Below, in pieces: positions 35,029 through 44,048 of a DNA stretch of 64,000 nucleotides (its first letter is position 1; each line of letters starts with the position of its first letter). The position numbers and the translations under genes are program-made. The DNA is taken from contig NZ_CP048810.1 of assembly GCF_013347965.1 (NCBI RefSeq), positions 806,001-870,000 on the forward strand, in the 5' to 3' direction. A model generated the notes under the pieces. The model was given only the letters and a program-made list of their open reading frames with translations. It ran no database searches and was not told where the DNA came from. This stretch comes from Pseudomonas bijieensis. Its GTDB lineage: Bacteria > Pseudomonadota > Gammaproteobacteria > Pseudomonadales > Pseudomonadaceae.

Positions 35029-37656
35029 CTACTTCTTGGGCTTTTTCATGCCAATCCGCCGACGCATGTCGGCGGTGATGCTTTGGCGGGTTTTCTTGAG
35101 GTCGGCCCAAGGCTCATGACCAACCTCCGCCAGACGCTCATGAACATTGTGCACATTCCACAGATTCGCCCCCTTGAGCTCGGCCACCTCCTCGCGAAAG
35201 ATCGGCACAGACACCGGTAACCCTTCCCGGGTCCGCGCGGCGTAGGCGCAGATGGTGGTCGCGCCCAAACCATTGCGCAGGTAATCGATGAAGATCCGCC
35301 CTACCCGGTTTTTCGGTCCGGACACCGCCGAAAACCGGTCCGGCAACAACTTGGCCATGTGGCTGACAATCGCATGGCTGAAGTCCTTGACCTCGTCCCA
35401 ACCCAATTTGCGCGTCAATGGCACCACCACATGAATGCCCTTGCCACCGCTGGTCTTGAGGAACGCCTTGAGCCCCAATTCATCGAGCACCGATAGCGTG
35501 AGCTGCGTCGCTTCGACCATGCTTTTCCAGGGCAGCGCCGGGTCCGGGTCAAGGTCGAGGACGAAGCGATCGGGCTTGTCCAGGTCAACGGAAGTCGCAT
35601 TCCAGGTGTGCAGTTCGACCGTGCTCATCTGCACCGCGCCGATCAGCGCCTCGGCGTTGTTGATGATCATCACCGGCTGCACGGTCAGCGCCTTGTCCAG
35701 GCTGGTGATGCCGGGAATCGCCAGGCGCTCGGCGTTTTTCTGGAAGAACAGCTCACCAGCGATACCTTCTGGCGCCCTGACCAAGGCCACCGGGCGATCC
35801 GCCAGTTCCGGCAGGATGAACTCGGCAATGCTGGCGTAGTATTCGGCCAGTTGCAACTTGGTGGTGCCACTGCTGGCATCAATGATTCGTTCCGGATGGG
35901 TGATGCGGACCTTGCCGTCCATGGCCGGTGTCTTGGCTTTTGCCTTGGACCCGCCCGTGCTTTTGCTCGGTGCCACGGCAGGCTCATCCTTGGCGCGGGT
36001 TTTCTTCGCTGCGGCGGTTTTTTTCACGGGTTTGGCAAGCTCCTGAGTGATGTCCCTGGCCGGCTTGTCGTTGCGCAAACCATGGAAGACCGCATGGCGC
36101 ACCGAGCCTTCCTTGGTCATCTCGGCAAAGGCCACCTCGGCCAATAGCGTCGGTTCGAGCCAGTGCACGCCCTTGGCTTCGTAACCGGTGGGCGGGTTCA
36201 CCACGGCGGCCTTTTTCGTCTCCAGCGACAGCAATTGCTGGTAGATGCTTTTAAGGGTGGTTTCGTTGAACCCGGTGCCGACCTTGCCGGCGTAGCGCAA
36301 CTGGCCGCTGTCGGCGTCATGCAGGCCCAGCAGCAAGGCTCCGAAGGCGCTGCGCGCGCCTTTGGGGTCGCTGAAACCCACCACCACGAATTCCTGGCGA
36401 TTCTTGCACTTGAGCTTGATCCAGTCGTTGCTGCGCCTGGACACATAGGCGCTGCCGACGCGCTTGCCGATCAGCCCTTCCATTTGCATCTGGCAGGCGC
36501 TGTTGAGCAGCGCCTCAGGGGTTTCCTCGAAGGCATCGGAAAACCGCAACAAGGGGCTTTTGTTGGGCTCCAGCACCGCGGCCAATGCGGCCCGGCGTTC
36601 TTGCACCGGTACTTTGCGCAAATCCATGCCGTTGAGGTAAGGCACGTCGAACAGGTAATAGGCGATCTTGCCGCTGCTGCCGACCTCGAAGGCGTTCTGC
36701 AAGGCCTGGAAGTCCGGAACGCCCTGGTCGTTGGCAACCACCATTTCACCGTCGAGCCAGGCCGATTCCAACCCCAACGCGATCAAGGCTTCGGCCTGTT
36801 TTGGCAGTTTGTGAGTCCAATCATGACCATTGCGGGTGAGCAGCCTGACGTCGCCGCTTTCGATCCGCGCCATGACCCGGTAACCGTCGAACTTGATTTC
36901 GTAGAGCCATTCGCCGTCGGGCGCACTTTCCACCAGCGTCGCCAGTTCCGGCTTGAGGGTTTCCGGCAGCGGCCCGGCGACCGCGCCGCTGAGCGTGGTT
37001 TTCGAAGAACGTTTCGGCGATTTCGGCTGAGCGGCCTTTTCCGGTTGTTTCACCGCTTTGGTTGCAGCGGCCTTGCCGCGGCGCTTGGGCACGAGGGTGC
37101 GATCGCTGAGCACACTGTCCGGCTCGGCCTGGACCACGTCATATTCGCTTTCAGGGCGAGCCGCATGGTCCTGATGCTTGATCAGGAACCACTGTTCCTG
37201 TTTACCGGGCATGTGCGTGCGCACCAGGTTCCACAGGCCGCTGAGCTTTTCGCCTTGCAACTCGAACTTGAGCCGGCCTTTTTCATAGGCCTCATGGGGG
37301 TCGCCCTGGGGAATCCAGACGCCCCGGTCCCAGACGATGACGTCACCGGCGCCGTAATGGCCTTCGGGGATGCTGCCCTCAAACGTCGCGTAATCCAGCG
37401 GATGGTCTTCGACATGCACCGCCAGGCGCTTGGCTTTCGGGTCCAGGGAAGGTCCCTTGGGCACTGCCCAACTCTTGAGCGCGCCGTCCAGCTCCAGGCG
37501 GAAGTCATAATGCAAGCGCGAGGCGTCGTGCTTTTGAATGCAGAACTGCAACGCGTGGGCGGTTTTCGCCGATTTTCGTGAACGCTTCGCCGCCGGCTCC
37601 GGGGTGGCGGCGAAATCACGCATGCGGTTGTAGTCATCCAGGGTCTTGCTGCTCAT
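35029..37656 (-). CDS. ligD: ATP-dependent DNA ligase D (LigD)
   Basis: An 875-residue three-domain end-joining enzyme in the usual Pseudomonas order. Residues 1-160 are the 3'-phosphoesterase ('HDASRLHYDFRLELDG'), about 225-540 the ligase with motif I 'YEIKFDGYRV', and about 580-870 the primase-like polymerase ('DLDPDPALPWKSM', 'KTSGGKGIHVVVPLTRK'). Lys/Ala-rich linkers near 160-220 and 540-580 join the domains. With Ku it repairs double-strand breaks by non-homologous end joining, mainly in stationary phase; no ku gene is in this window. The start overlaps the stop of the YbdK-like gene by four bases. Confidence 0.93.
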   Translation of the reverse strand: MSSKTLDDYNRMRDFAATPEPAAKRSRKSAKTAHALQFCIQKHDASRLHYDFRLELDGALKSWAVPKGPSLDPKAKRLAVHVEDHPLDYATFEGSIPEGHYGAGDVIVWDRGVWIPQGDPHEAYEKGRLKFELQGEKLSGLWNLVRTHMPGKQEQWFLIKHQDHAARPESEYDVVQAEPDSVLSDRTLVPKRRGKAAATKAVKQPEKAAQPKSPKRSSKTTLSGAVAGPLPETLKPELATLVESAPDGEWLYEIKFDGYRVMARIESGDVRLLTRNGHDWTHKLPKQAEALIALGLESAWLDGEMVVANDQGVPDFQALQNAFEVGSSGKIAYYLFDVPYLNGMDLRKVPVQERRAALAAVLEPNKSPLLRFSDAFEETPEALLNSACQMQMEGLIGKRVGSAYVSRRSNDWIKLKCKNRQEFVVVGFSDPKGARSAFGALLLGLHDADSGQLRYAGKVGTGFNETTLKSIYQQLLSLETKKAAVVNPPTGYEAKGVHWLEPTLLAEVAFAEMTKEGSVRHAVFHGLRNDKPARDITQELAKPVKKTAAAKKTRAKDEPAVAPSKSTGGSKAKAKTPAMDGKVRITHPERIIDASSGTTKLQLAEYYASIAEFILPELADRPVALVRAPEGIAGELFFQKNAERLAIPGITSLDKALTVQPVMIINNAEALIGAVQMSTVELHTWNATSVDLDKPDRFVLDLDPDPALPWKSMVEATQLTLSVLDELGLKAFLKTSGGKGIHVVVPLTRKLGWDEVKDFSHAIVSHMAKLLPDRFSAVSGPKNRVGRIFIDYLRNGLGATTICAYAARTREGLPVSVPIFREEVAELKGANLWNVHNVHERLAEVGHEPWADLKKTRQSITADMRRRIGMKKPKK

Positions 37657-38816
37657 GGACCACCTGCCACCTGCTGCAGCGCTGGAGAGGCGGCCGGCAT
37701 GCCGGCGGTTTCCGCGAGCAGTTGATCAACCACGCGGTTCAAGGCCTGTTCGACAGAATCGCCCAGCAGCAGCCCCTGTTCGAAGACGACGATTTGCCGG
37801 TCGGCGCTGGTGCCTTCCTGCACCATGCGCCGTGCCTGCTTGAACACCTCCTGGACGCCCAGCTCGGCCGCGGTCTCCCCGAAGGTCTGCTCCGCCAGGG
37901 TCAGCCATTCACCGATCAGCATCGGCTGTTCCTGCCCCTCGACGATAAATTCCGCGAGAATCCCGTGGCGCTTGGCCCGCCAGCGGTTTTGCTTGAGGAT
38001 CCACTGGGACATCTGGCTGTAGCGAGCGCCCGGCCGAGGTTGTGCCACGGCGTGGGCTACCATCAGGCGAAACAACGAGACGAGGCAAAGGACGTCTTCG
38101 ACCCGCGGACAAGCATCGCAAATACGCATCTCCAGCGTGGGGTAACGTGAGGACGGTCGTATCACCCACCAGCAATCGCTGGGCTGGTGAATGGAACCAG
38201 TGCGCATGAGCATGTCGACGTAGCCGGCGAAGGCCGACTCGTCTTCGAAGTATTCCGGCACGCCCATGCGTGGCCATTCATCGCAGGCCACTTGCCGGTA
38301 GCTGCTAAATCCACTGTAGCCACCGTTCCAGAACGGCGATGAAGCGCTCAGGGCCAGGAACATCGGCAACCAGGGCAGGATCTCATTCATGACCCGCACC
38401 CGATCCTGCGTGGCCGGGACTTCCACATGGACATGCAAGCCCGACAGCACGCTGCGCCGCGCTACCCGCTGGTAATCATCGAACAGTTGCTGGAAATGCA
38501 GCTCGTCGGTGGGTTGCAGCACCTGGGCCGCCCTCGGGTGTGAACCGGCGCTGAGCAGGCCCAGGCCATACGGTGCCAGTCGCTGGTTCAGGCCCGTACG
38601 TACCTGGCTCAGGTAGTCGGCGGCCTCGGCCAGGCTGCGAAAGATGGGCGAGGCCATCTCGACCTGGCACTGGAACATTTCATGGGCGAAATGCTTGCCC
38701 AATTCGGCCTGGCACGCCGCAACCGCTTGCGCGGGTGGCTCGCCTGGCATGCAACGGGTTTGCAGATCGGTAATGAAATACTCCTCTTCAATGCCGAATT
38801 TCATGCGCCTGTTCAT
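37653..38816 (-). CDS. YbdK-family carboxylate-amine ligase (GCS2)
   Basis: A 387-residue member of the glutamate-cysteine ligase 2 family, with 'KFGIEEEYFITDL' at the N-terminus, 'GLHVHVEVP' and 'EMRICDACPRVEDVL' as in YbdK. YbdK has weak gamma-glutamylcysteine activity; the true substrate of most members is unknown. GGAGGG is eight bases before the ATG. Overlapping genes on both sides (methyltransferase upstream, ligD downstream, ATGA) show a polycistronic unit. Confidence 0.85.
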   Translation of the reverse strand: MNRRMKFGIEEEYFITDLQTRCMPGEPPAQAVAACQAELGKHFAHEMFQCQVEMASPIFRSLAEAADYLSQVRTGLNQRLAPYGLGLLSAGSHPRAAQVLQPTDELHFQQLFDDYQRVARRSVLSGLHVHVEVPATQDRVRVMNEILPWLPMFLALSASSPFWNGGYSGFSSYRQVACDEWPRMGVPEYFEDESAFAGYVDMLMRTGSIHQPSDCWWVIRPSSRYPTLEMRICDACPRVEDVLCLVSLFRLMVAHAVAQPRPGARYSQMSQWILKQNRWRAKRHGILAEFIVEGQEQPMLIGEWLTLAEQTFGETAAELGVQEVFKQARRMVQEGTSADRQIVVFEQGLLLGDSVEQALNRVVDQLLAETAGMPAASPALQQVAGGP

Positions 38817-39801
38817 CGATAGTCCCTCCGATAACCCCGCCTATACCTGCTCCGATGCGGGTTACAACCAACGCCACCACGGCGATCCTTTCCACGTCCT
38901 GATAACCCGGCGTCAGCAATTCCTCACCGAACACGTCCGGGTCCAATTCCTTGTAGGTCCAGCCGAAGTCCGCTGAGTCACGCCACTGGCCCAGGGCCTC
39001 CAGGAACGGGTCGCGTCCATCTATCATCGCCACACCGGTGTAGAGCACCAGCGAGCCACCAGGCGTGAGCCGGGGCAAGGCCTGGTCGACGATGCGCAAC
39101 GACAGCCCGGCACCCAGTACGCCGCCGCCATGGCGATAGGCGCGCTCGGATGGATCGGCCATGTACGGCGGGTTGGCGACGATCAGGTCGAAGTTGCCTG
39201 GCACGTCCTGCAGTACGTCGCTGTGGGCGACCTCGACATTGGCCACCTCGGCCAGCGCCGCATTCACGGCGCTCAGGCGCAGGGCTTGCGGATTGATGTC
39301 CACCGCCAGCACCTGAGCTTCACGCCGGGCGCGAGCGATCACGATCGCGCCAACGCCGGCGCCACAACCGATATCCACGGCACGATGCACCGCCGTGAAA
39401 TTCTGTTGCAGATGAGTATGGATCAGTTGGGCGAAGCGGTAGCTGTCAGGGCCGAAAAACACCGCGTCGGTGGCCTGTGTCGGGAACTGCGAATGAGCGA
39501 ACAACAAACCATCCAGGCTCGACCAGCGCACCCGGCTACGCAGCAAGCCGTCACACTCCTCCAGCACCTGGGCGTCTTGCAATTGCCGCTGTTCATCGGC
39601 GCTGATCAGCCCCGGCGCAAACGGCCGTGACCAGCCGAACACGTCCCGCAAAGTCTTGGAACGCTCGTTGCCGGGACGCTGGTTGACCCGTTCGTGGGTC
39701 AACGGGGTCGGGGTGATAAAGCGGTAGCCGTCGGCTTGCAGGCGTCGGCCCAGTTGCAGCAGCGCAAGGTCCTGTTCGGACAAGCGTTCTTCTTCATTCA
39801 T
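38788..39801 (-). CDS. Class I SAM-dependent methyltransferase (HemK/RlmG-like)
   Basis: A 337-residue protein with an N-terminal domain of about 130 residues and a Rossmann methyltransferase: SAM motif 'VDIGCGAGVGAIVIAR' and the 'VANPPYM' (NPPY) catalytic motif used to methylate planar nitrogens of nucleobases or glutamine amides. NPPY enzymes include PrmC/HemK and rRNA methyltransferases. The ATG at 39801 follows GGGAG by seven bases. It overlaps the YbdK-like gene and follows the large diiron-like gene by ten bases. Confidence 0.83.
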   Translation of the reverse strand: MNEEERLSEQDLALLQLGRRLQADGYRFITPTPLTHERVNQRPGNERSKTLRDVFGWSRPFAPGLISADEQRQLQDAQVLEECDGLLRSRVRWSSLDGLLFAHSQFPTQATDAVFFGPDSYRFAQLIHTHLQQNFTAVHRAVDIGCGAGVGAIVIARARREAQVLAVDINPQALRLSAVNAALAEVANVEVAHSDVLQDVPGNFDLIVANPPYMADPSERAYRHGGGVLGAGLSLRIVDQALPRLTPGGSLVLYTGVAMIDGRDPFLEALGQWRDSADFGWTYKELDPDVFGEELLTPGYQDVERIAVVALVVTRIGAGIGGVIGGTIDEQAHEIRH

Positions 39802-39811
39802 GCAGGGCTCC

Positions 39812-41197
39812 CTAGCGAAGAGCGGATTTGAGTTCAATGAACCGGCGAGTCGCCAACAGCCCTGCCGGATGGCTATGACACCGGGCGCAGAGCCAGGGCA
39901 TCAGAATCTGCATCTGCTCATCGGGTGCCCGGCCTTGCAGGGACTGTTGCAGGCTTTGCACATCGGGATCATCAATCGACGTCGCCGGTTCGCAAGCCGC
40001 AACCGGACCGCGCCGGGCGCCGGACCCGGTGCTCTCGTCCAGCCAGTCACCAGCAATCCAGTCATGCAGCAGCTGTTTCTCGTAGGGGCTGAACACCCCG
40101 AACATGGCCGCCCCTGCCCCGTCGATCAGCGTCCAGAAGCGGCTGTTCTGCGGGTCTTCATGGCGCTTGATCCAGCCTTTGTTCTGCATGGCCGCCAGGA
40201 ACCCCTCCAACTGGCCCGGCACCGAGAGCCACTGGTTGACGGTTTTGCCTTCGAACTTGCAGTAATCGGAATGCATGTGCTGGCCGAACGGGCGTTTGCG
40301 CTCGAGCATGTCCAGCATTTCGCGGTCCAGGTCGAACGAACCGATGATGTCCCGGCTGCCCTGCCCCAGGTCATTGAGGCGATAACCCAACGTGACCCGG
40401 TGCCAGAAAGCTTCACGGTCGGCCTCCAATGGCAGTAGTTGCAGCAATGCTTGCACGGCCTTATGGGCGTGGCCGGTGCTGGCGTTGTCGATGGTGACGT
40501 GAAGGGTGAAATAGTACGGATCGATGTCCAGTTCGCTCAGCTCATAGGCGCTGATCAACAGATGCAGGGGCAATTGTTCATAGCCCAGGTTGTAGCCGAT
40601 GACCTCTGGCAGGTATTCGTCGCCGGCATAACCCAGGGCCAATTGCACGGTGCCTTGCAGATACAGGTCGTCGTCGATGTCCGGGGCGTCGGACAGGTCG
40701 TATTCGGCGAGCAACTTGCGATAGATCACCACATGGTTTTGCGAGGGATGACCGTCCCCCAACTCTTCCAGGTAGGTGCACAGCAACCCTTCGAACCGAT
40801 GGTCGTGCCAGTGTTTGAGCACGCCGTACAGCCAGGCGCCGTCGACCCGTTTGGTCGGGGCTACAGCCTGCAGAAAGTACAAGGCATGGGCCTTGCCACT
40901 GAAGAACTCCCGTGGACCGCCGCTTTTGCGTCGTTCCAGATAATCAGCGTATTGCCGGGCCACGCCGGCGCTGTGCTGCTCGACCCAGGCCTGCAGCGCC
41001 ATGGGCTCATCTGGCATTTCCTGGGGGAGCGCCGCAGCATTTGCGATGCATTCCTTCAGGAACGCCTGGGCGACGGCTTGCTTGTCAGCGTCATCGGGGC
41101 CCTGGAGCAGTCGCTCATAGCACTGGCGCACGTGCCCGTCGGGGCTGACAGGGTGCATGGTTGCCGGCTGGGATTGAAGGGGTGTCAGCGCAGTCAT
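39812..41197 (-). CDS. Iron-containing redox enzyme family (large heme-oxygenase-like protein)
   Basis: A 461-residue protein of the Haem_oxygenas_2/HDO superfamily. The helix motif 'YLEELGDGHPSQNHVVIY' mirrors the 'SELGDG' motif of the small diiron enzyme at 12203, and 'HVTIDNASTGHAHKA' supplies further His/Asp ligands. Residues 1-120 and the last 100 are extra to the core. The start at 41197 has AGAGG upstream; a longer frame to 41548 would run through a REP and is rejected. It begins the four-gene unit with methyltransferase, YbdK and LigD. Reaction unknown. Confidence 0.78.
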   Translation of the reverse strand: MTALTPLQSQPATMHPVSPDGHVRQCYERLLQGPDDADKQAVAQAFLKECIANAAALPQEMPDEPMALQAWVEQHSAGVARQYADYLERRKSGGPREFFSGKAHALYFLQAVAPTKRVDGAWLYGVLKHWHDHRFEGLLCTYLEELGDGHPSQNHVVIYRKLLAEYDLSDAPDIDDDLYLQGTVQLALGYAGDEYLPEVIGYNLGYEQLPLHLLISAYELSELDIDPYYFTLHVTIDNASTGHAHKAVQALLQLLPLEADREAFWHRVTLGYRLNDLGQGSRDIIGSFDLDREMLDMLERKRPFGQHMHSDYCKFEGKTVNQWLSVPGQLEGFLAAMQNKGWIKRHEDPQNSRFWTLIDGAGAAMFGVFSPYEKQLLHDWIAGDWLDESTGSGARRGPVAACEPATSIDDPDVQSLQQSLQGRAPDEQMQILMPWLCARCHSHPAGLLATRRFIELKSALR

Positions 41198-41390
41198 AAG
41201 GGCCTCTTGAGTTCTCGGCGGACGCTGAGTCAGAACGTCTCTTCTCTTGCAGAGCGCCAGGAGCGGCGAAAAATTCCGTTGGATTGAAAGGCAGGCGGAT
41301 AAACGGAGCTGTGCGGTTTTGGTGGGAACCCTCGCTTCGCTCCGAGCCTCGAATGAGTGACAAGTGCGCCAATACCAGAAAGTAGACACT

Positions 41391-41526
41391 TTGTGGCGAG
41401 GGGATTTAGCGAAACGTCGCACCGCCCCGCTGGGTCGCGATATGGCCCCATGCAACTGGCTCCTCGGTGTTGCAGATTGATCGAGGGCTGCTACGCAGCC
41501 CAACGGGGATAAATCCCCTCGCCACA
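41391..41526. repeat. REPIN of the TGTGGCGAGGGG family
   Basis: Inverted REP arms at 41391-41447 and 41485-41526. The left arm carries about 18 extra bases after GGGGATTTA, so it is partly degraded. The rest of the 393-base gap (41198-41390) holds nothing recognisable. Confidence 0.8.
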
Positions 41527-41590
41527 CGGTTTGATGTGGGTCGCACATCCCTGCGTTGTGGCTGGCCTATCCGATACCCAAGGAGCAACG

Positions 41591-42928
41591 ATGACGTTCA
41601 CAGTATGGGTAGCGGTGCTTGGCGCCGTGTTGCTGACCCTGGCCCTGACCTCCTCCTACCTTCGCTGGATGCCGGTCACCACCTCGGCGATGTGCCTGGT
41701 GTTGGGCGTCGCCATCGGGCCGATGGGTTTGGGTGTGCTGAAGCTGGACATCAGCGACTCGTCGGTCTGGATGGAGCACCTCACGGAAGTCGCGGTGGTG
41801 TTTTCGCTGTTCGTCAGTGGCCTCAAGTTGCGCTTGCCCCTCAAGGACCGAACCTGGCGCGTAGCCTATGGGCTGGCCGGGCCGGTGATGATCCTGTGCA
41901 TCGCTGGCCTGTGCCTGGCATTGCATTATCTGTTCGGTCTCGGTTGGGGTGTATCGATGCTGATCGGCGCGATGCTGGCGCCCACCGACCCGGTATTGGC
42001 GGCGTTGGTGCAGGTCAATGATGCAAGGGATGACGACCGGGTGCGTTTCGGGCTGTCGGGCGAAGCGGGACTGAACGACGGCACGGCGTTTCCCTTTGTG
42101 ATCCTCGGCCTGTTGATGCTGCACGAGGACGGCAGCGGTTTTCTCGGTGACTGGTTGTTGCGTAACGTTCTCTGGGCCGTGCCGGCCGGGCTGCTGGTCG
42201 GTTACTGGATGGGCCGCGGTATTGGCAAGCTGACCTTGTCGATGCGCATCAGGAATGCCGACAGTACGTTGTCACCCAATGATTACCTGGCCCTGGCACT
42301 GATTGCCCTCGCTTACGTCGTGGCCGAGTGGATCCAGGGCTACGGCTTTCTTTCCGTGTTCGCCGCGGGCCTGGGGCTGCGTCAGGCCGAGGTCAAATCC
42401 ACCGATGAAGCGGCACCGCCGGCGGAACACCTGGTGCAACCGGTGGTGGGCCACGAGACCGTCGATCCCCAACAGGCCGTCCTCGGCGATACCGAGTCGC
42501 TGGACGATAGTCAATTGGCCGCAGGGGTCATGATGAGCGACATGCTGGCGTTCGGCAGCCTGGTGGAGCGCTCGATGGAAGTGTTCCTGGTGACCTTGCT
42601 GGGGGTTGTCATGGCAACCCATTGGGATAGCCGTGCGCTGCTCATCAGCGCCCTGCTGTTCATCGTGATTCGCCCGCTGAGTGTGCTGATCGTGCCCTGG
42701 CGGCGATTGCTGGACACGCCGCAACGATTGCTGATCGGCTGGTTTGGCATTCGTGGGATCGGCAGCCTGTTTTATCTGTTCTTCGCCTTGAACCATGAGC
42801 TGCAACCAGAAGTGGCGCAACTGTGCATCAATCTCACCCTGTCGGTGGTGGCCTTGAGCATTCTGGTCCATGGCGTCACGACCCAGCCGACCCTGGCCTG
42901 GTACGAGCGTCATAAAAAATCGAGCTGA
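41591..42928 (+). CDS. CPA1-family cation:proton antiporter (NhaP type)
   Basis: A 445-residue protein with about 12 helices. The ion-binding segment 'LAPTDPVLAALVQVND' and 'SGEAGLNDGTAFPFV' are the diagnostic Asp-containing helices of CPA1 Na+(K+)/H+ exchangers. A hydrophilic insert of about 45 acidic residues (around 275-320) interrupts the membrane domain. AGGAG is five bases before the ATG at 41591. It should help with pH or salt balance in the inner membrane. Confidence 0.87.
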   Translation: MTFTVWVAVLGAVLLTLALTSSYLRWMPVTTSAMCLVLGVAIGPMGLGVLKLDISDSSVWMEHLTEVAVVFSLFVSGLKLRLPLKDRTWRVAYGLAGPVMILCIAGLCLALHYLFGLGWGVSMLIGAMLAPTDPVLAALVQVNDARDDDRVRFGLSGEAGLNDGTAFPFVILGLLMLHEDGSGFLGDWLLRNVLWAVPAGLLVGYWMGRGIGKLTLSMRIRNADSTLSPNDYLALALIALAYVVAEWIQGYGFLSVFAAGLGLRQAEVKSTDEAAPPAEHLVQPVVGHETVDPQQAVLGDTESLDDSQLAAGVMMSDMLAFGSLVERSMEVFLVTLLGVVMATHWDSRALLISALLFIVIRPLSVLIVPWRRLLDTPQRLLIGWFGIRGIGSLFYLFFALNHELQPEVAQLCINLTLSVVALSILVHGVTTQPTLAWYERHKKSS

Positions 42929-42940
42929 GGCGAGTGGGCC

Positions 42941-43477
42941 TCAACTACCTGGATCGGTCAGTTGAATAAAGACCGAATACACCCCCAGCAGCACCCAGAA
43001 CGTGGCGAAGATCCACGGTGTGCGCACCGAGAACAGCAACGATTTACGGTAGCCTTTGTGCGTCGATTCCCGCTCGTTGAACAGTGGCGATTCGTCGTAG
43101 GCCATGCCCATCAAGGGTTCGGCGCGCAATAGCTCGCTCTGTTTGAAATGCCAGTGATCGATGATCTCGTAGGCCGCTCGAATACCCGGCCAGGCATTGA
43201 GTGAGCTCAAGAATCCCAACAACGCCAGCAATGGCGGCACGATCAACGTGAACAGCTTGCCCCATTCCGGGTTCAGGTTGGCCATGCACGAGGCAAAGGC
43301 GATCACCAGGAAGGATTGGGCGGCCAGGTAGGCATCGGTCCGATTGGCCAGGATGCTGGTTTCGTACTGGATCTCCCGGCGATAGAAATCCAGTCGCTCC
43401 TTGGGCGAGCCGAACAGTTTGGCGTTGTGTTCCGTCAGTTCTTCATCCGGAGTCTGGCTGGTGAGGATTCTGGGCAT
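42941..43477 (-). CDS. Hypothetical inner-membrane protein
   Basis: A 178-residue protein with hydrophilic N-terminus (residues 1-45), two adjoining helices (about 50-70 and 75-95) and a third at the C-terminus (about 150-170). It lies convergent to the antiporter, 12 bases from its end. I cannot name the family. Confidence 0.68.
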   Translation of the reverse strand: MPRILTSQTPDEELTEHNAKLFGSPKERLDFYRREIQYETSILANRTDAYLAAQSFLVIAFASCMANLNPEWGKLFTLIVPPLLALLGFLSSLNAWPGIRAAYEIIDHWHFKQSELLRAEPLMGMAYDESPLFNERESTHKGYRKSLLFSVRTPWIFATFWVLLGVYSVFIQLTDPGS

Positions 43478-43628
43478 CGTGTGGCTGTATCTCAGTGTCG
43501 ATTCGGACTCATTAGAAGAACCCGGTGCGCGGCAAGTTCAAGCCAATGGACCGCAGGTGTATCGAAGTCCGAGGAAACGCTCTCCCACCGTCAAGGTCTC
43601 TAGGGTGTCAGGACAAGAGGAGGGTTAT

Positions 43629-43860
43629 GTGGATTATCTTGGATGGGTGCAATGGCCGGCGATGATCGTCACGGTGCTGGCTGCCTGGTTGATCGGCTCA
43701 CGCCAACCCCGACGCAGGGTGGCGGGATTCAGTTGTTTTATTGCGAGCAACATTCTATGGGTGGTCTGGGGGGCTGCATACGGATGCGTATGCATTGATC
43801 GTGTTGCAGTTTTGCCTGTGTGCGATGAATTTGCGTGGGTTCAGGAAGAACACCGAATAG
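43629..43860 (+). pseudogene. Small membrane protein gene with a frameshift in a G-run
   Basis: Frame one from GTG 43629 (AGGAGG six bases upstream) reads 'MDYLGWVQWPAMIVTVLAAW...NILWVVWG', two hydrophobic helices. At the six-G run 43768-43773 the frame goes wrong; with one G fewer it continues 'LHTDAYALIVLQFCLCAMN' and 'LRGFRKNTE' to TAG at 43858-43860. The restored product is 76 residues with three membrane helices. Either the gene is inactivated by a one-base insertion in the homopolymer or the base is a sequencing error or phase-variable site. Confidence 0.75.
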
Positions 43861-43890
43861 GCATGATCCCCTTTGTGGGCAGGCATACAC

Positions 43891-44022
43891 CCCCTGTGGC
43901 GAGGGGATTTATCCCCGCTGGGCTGCGCAGCAGCCCCCTGGATCGCCTGATACACCGAGGCGTCGGTACGACGGGGGCCGCTTCGCGCCCCAGCGGGGAT
44001 AAATCCCCTCGCCACAGGGGGG
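43891..44022. repeat. REPIN of the TGTGGCGAGGGG family
   Basis: Inverted arms CCCCTGTGGCGAGGGG (43891 on) and CCCCTCGCCACAGGGG (to 44020) enclose two side hairpins and about 40 unique bases. It lies between the frameshifted gene and the convergent histidine kinase. Confidence 0.85.
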
Positions 44023-44048
44023 AGCCGCATTCAACCTGGGATCCGTAT

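Noticed and set aside
36163..37581. Plus-strand frame of 472 codons inside ligD
   Set aside because: Antisense to the three-domain ligase whose motifs are all intact.
41198..41548. 117-residue N-terminal extension of the large heme-oxygenase-like protein
   Set aside because: It translates a REPIN and has no conserved pattern; an ATG with AGAGG at 41197 explains the protein.
31061..44022. CRISPR array from repeated palindromes
   Set aside because: Copies are inverted, widely and unevenly spaced and without uniform spacers; they are REP/REPIN elements.
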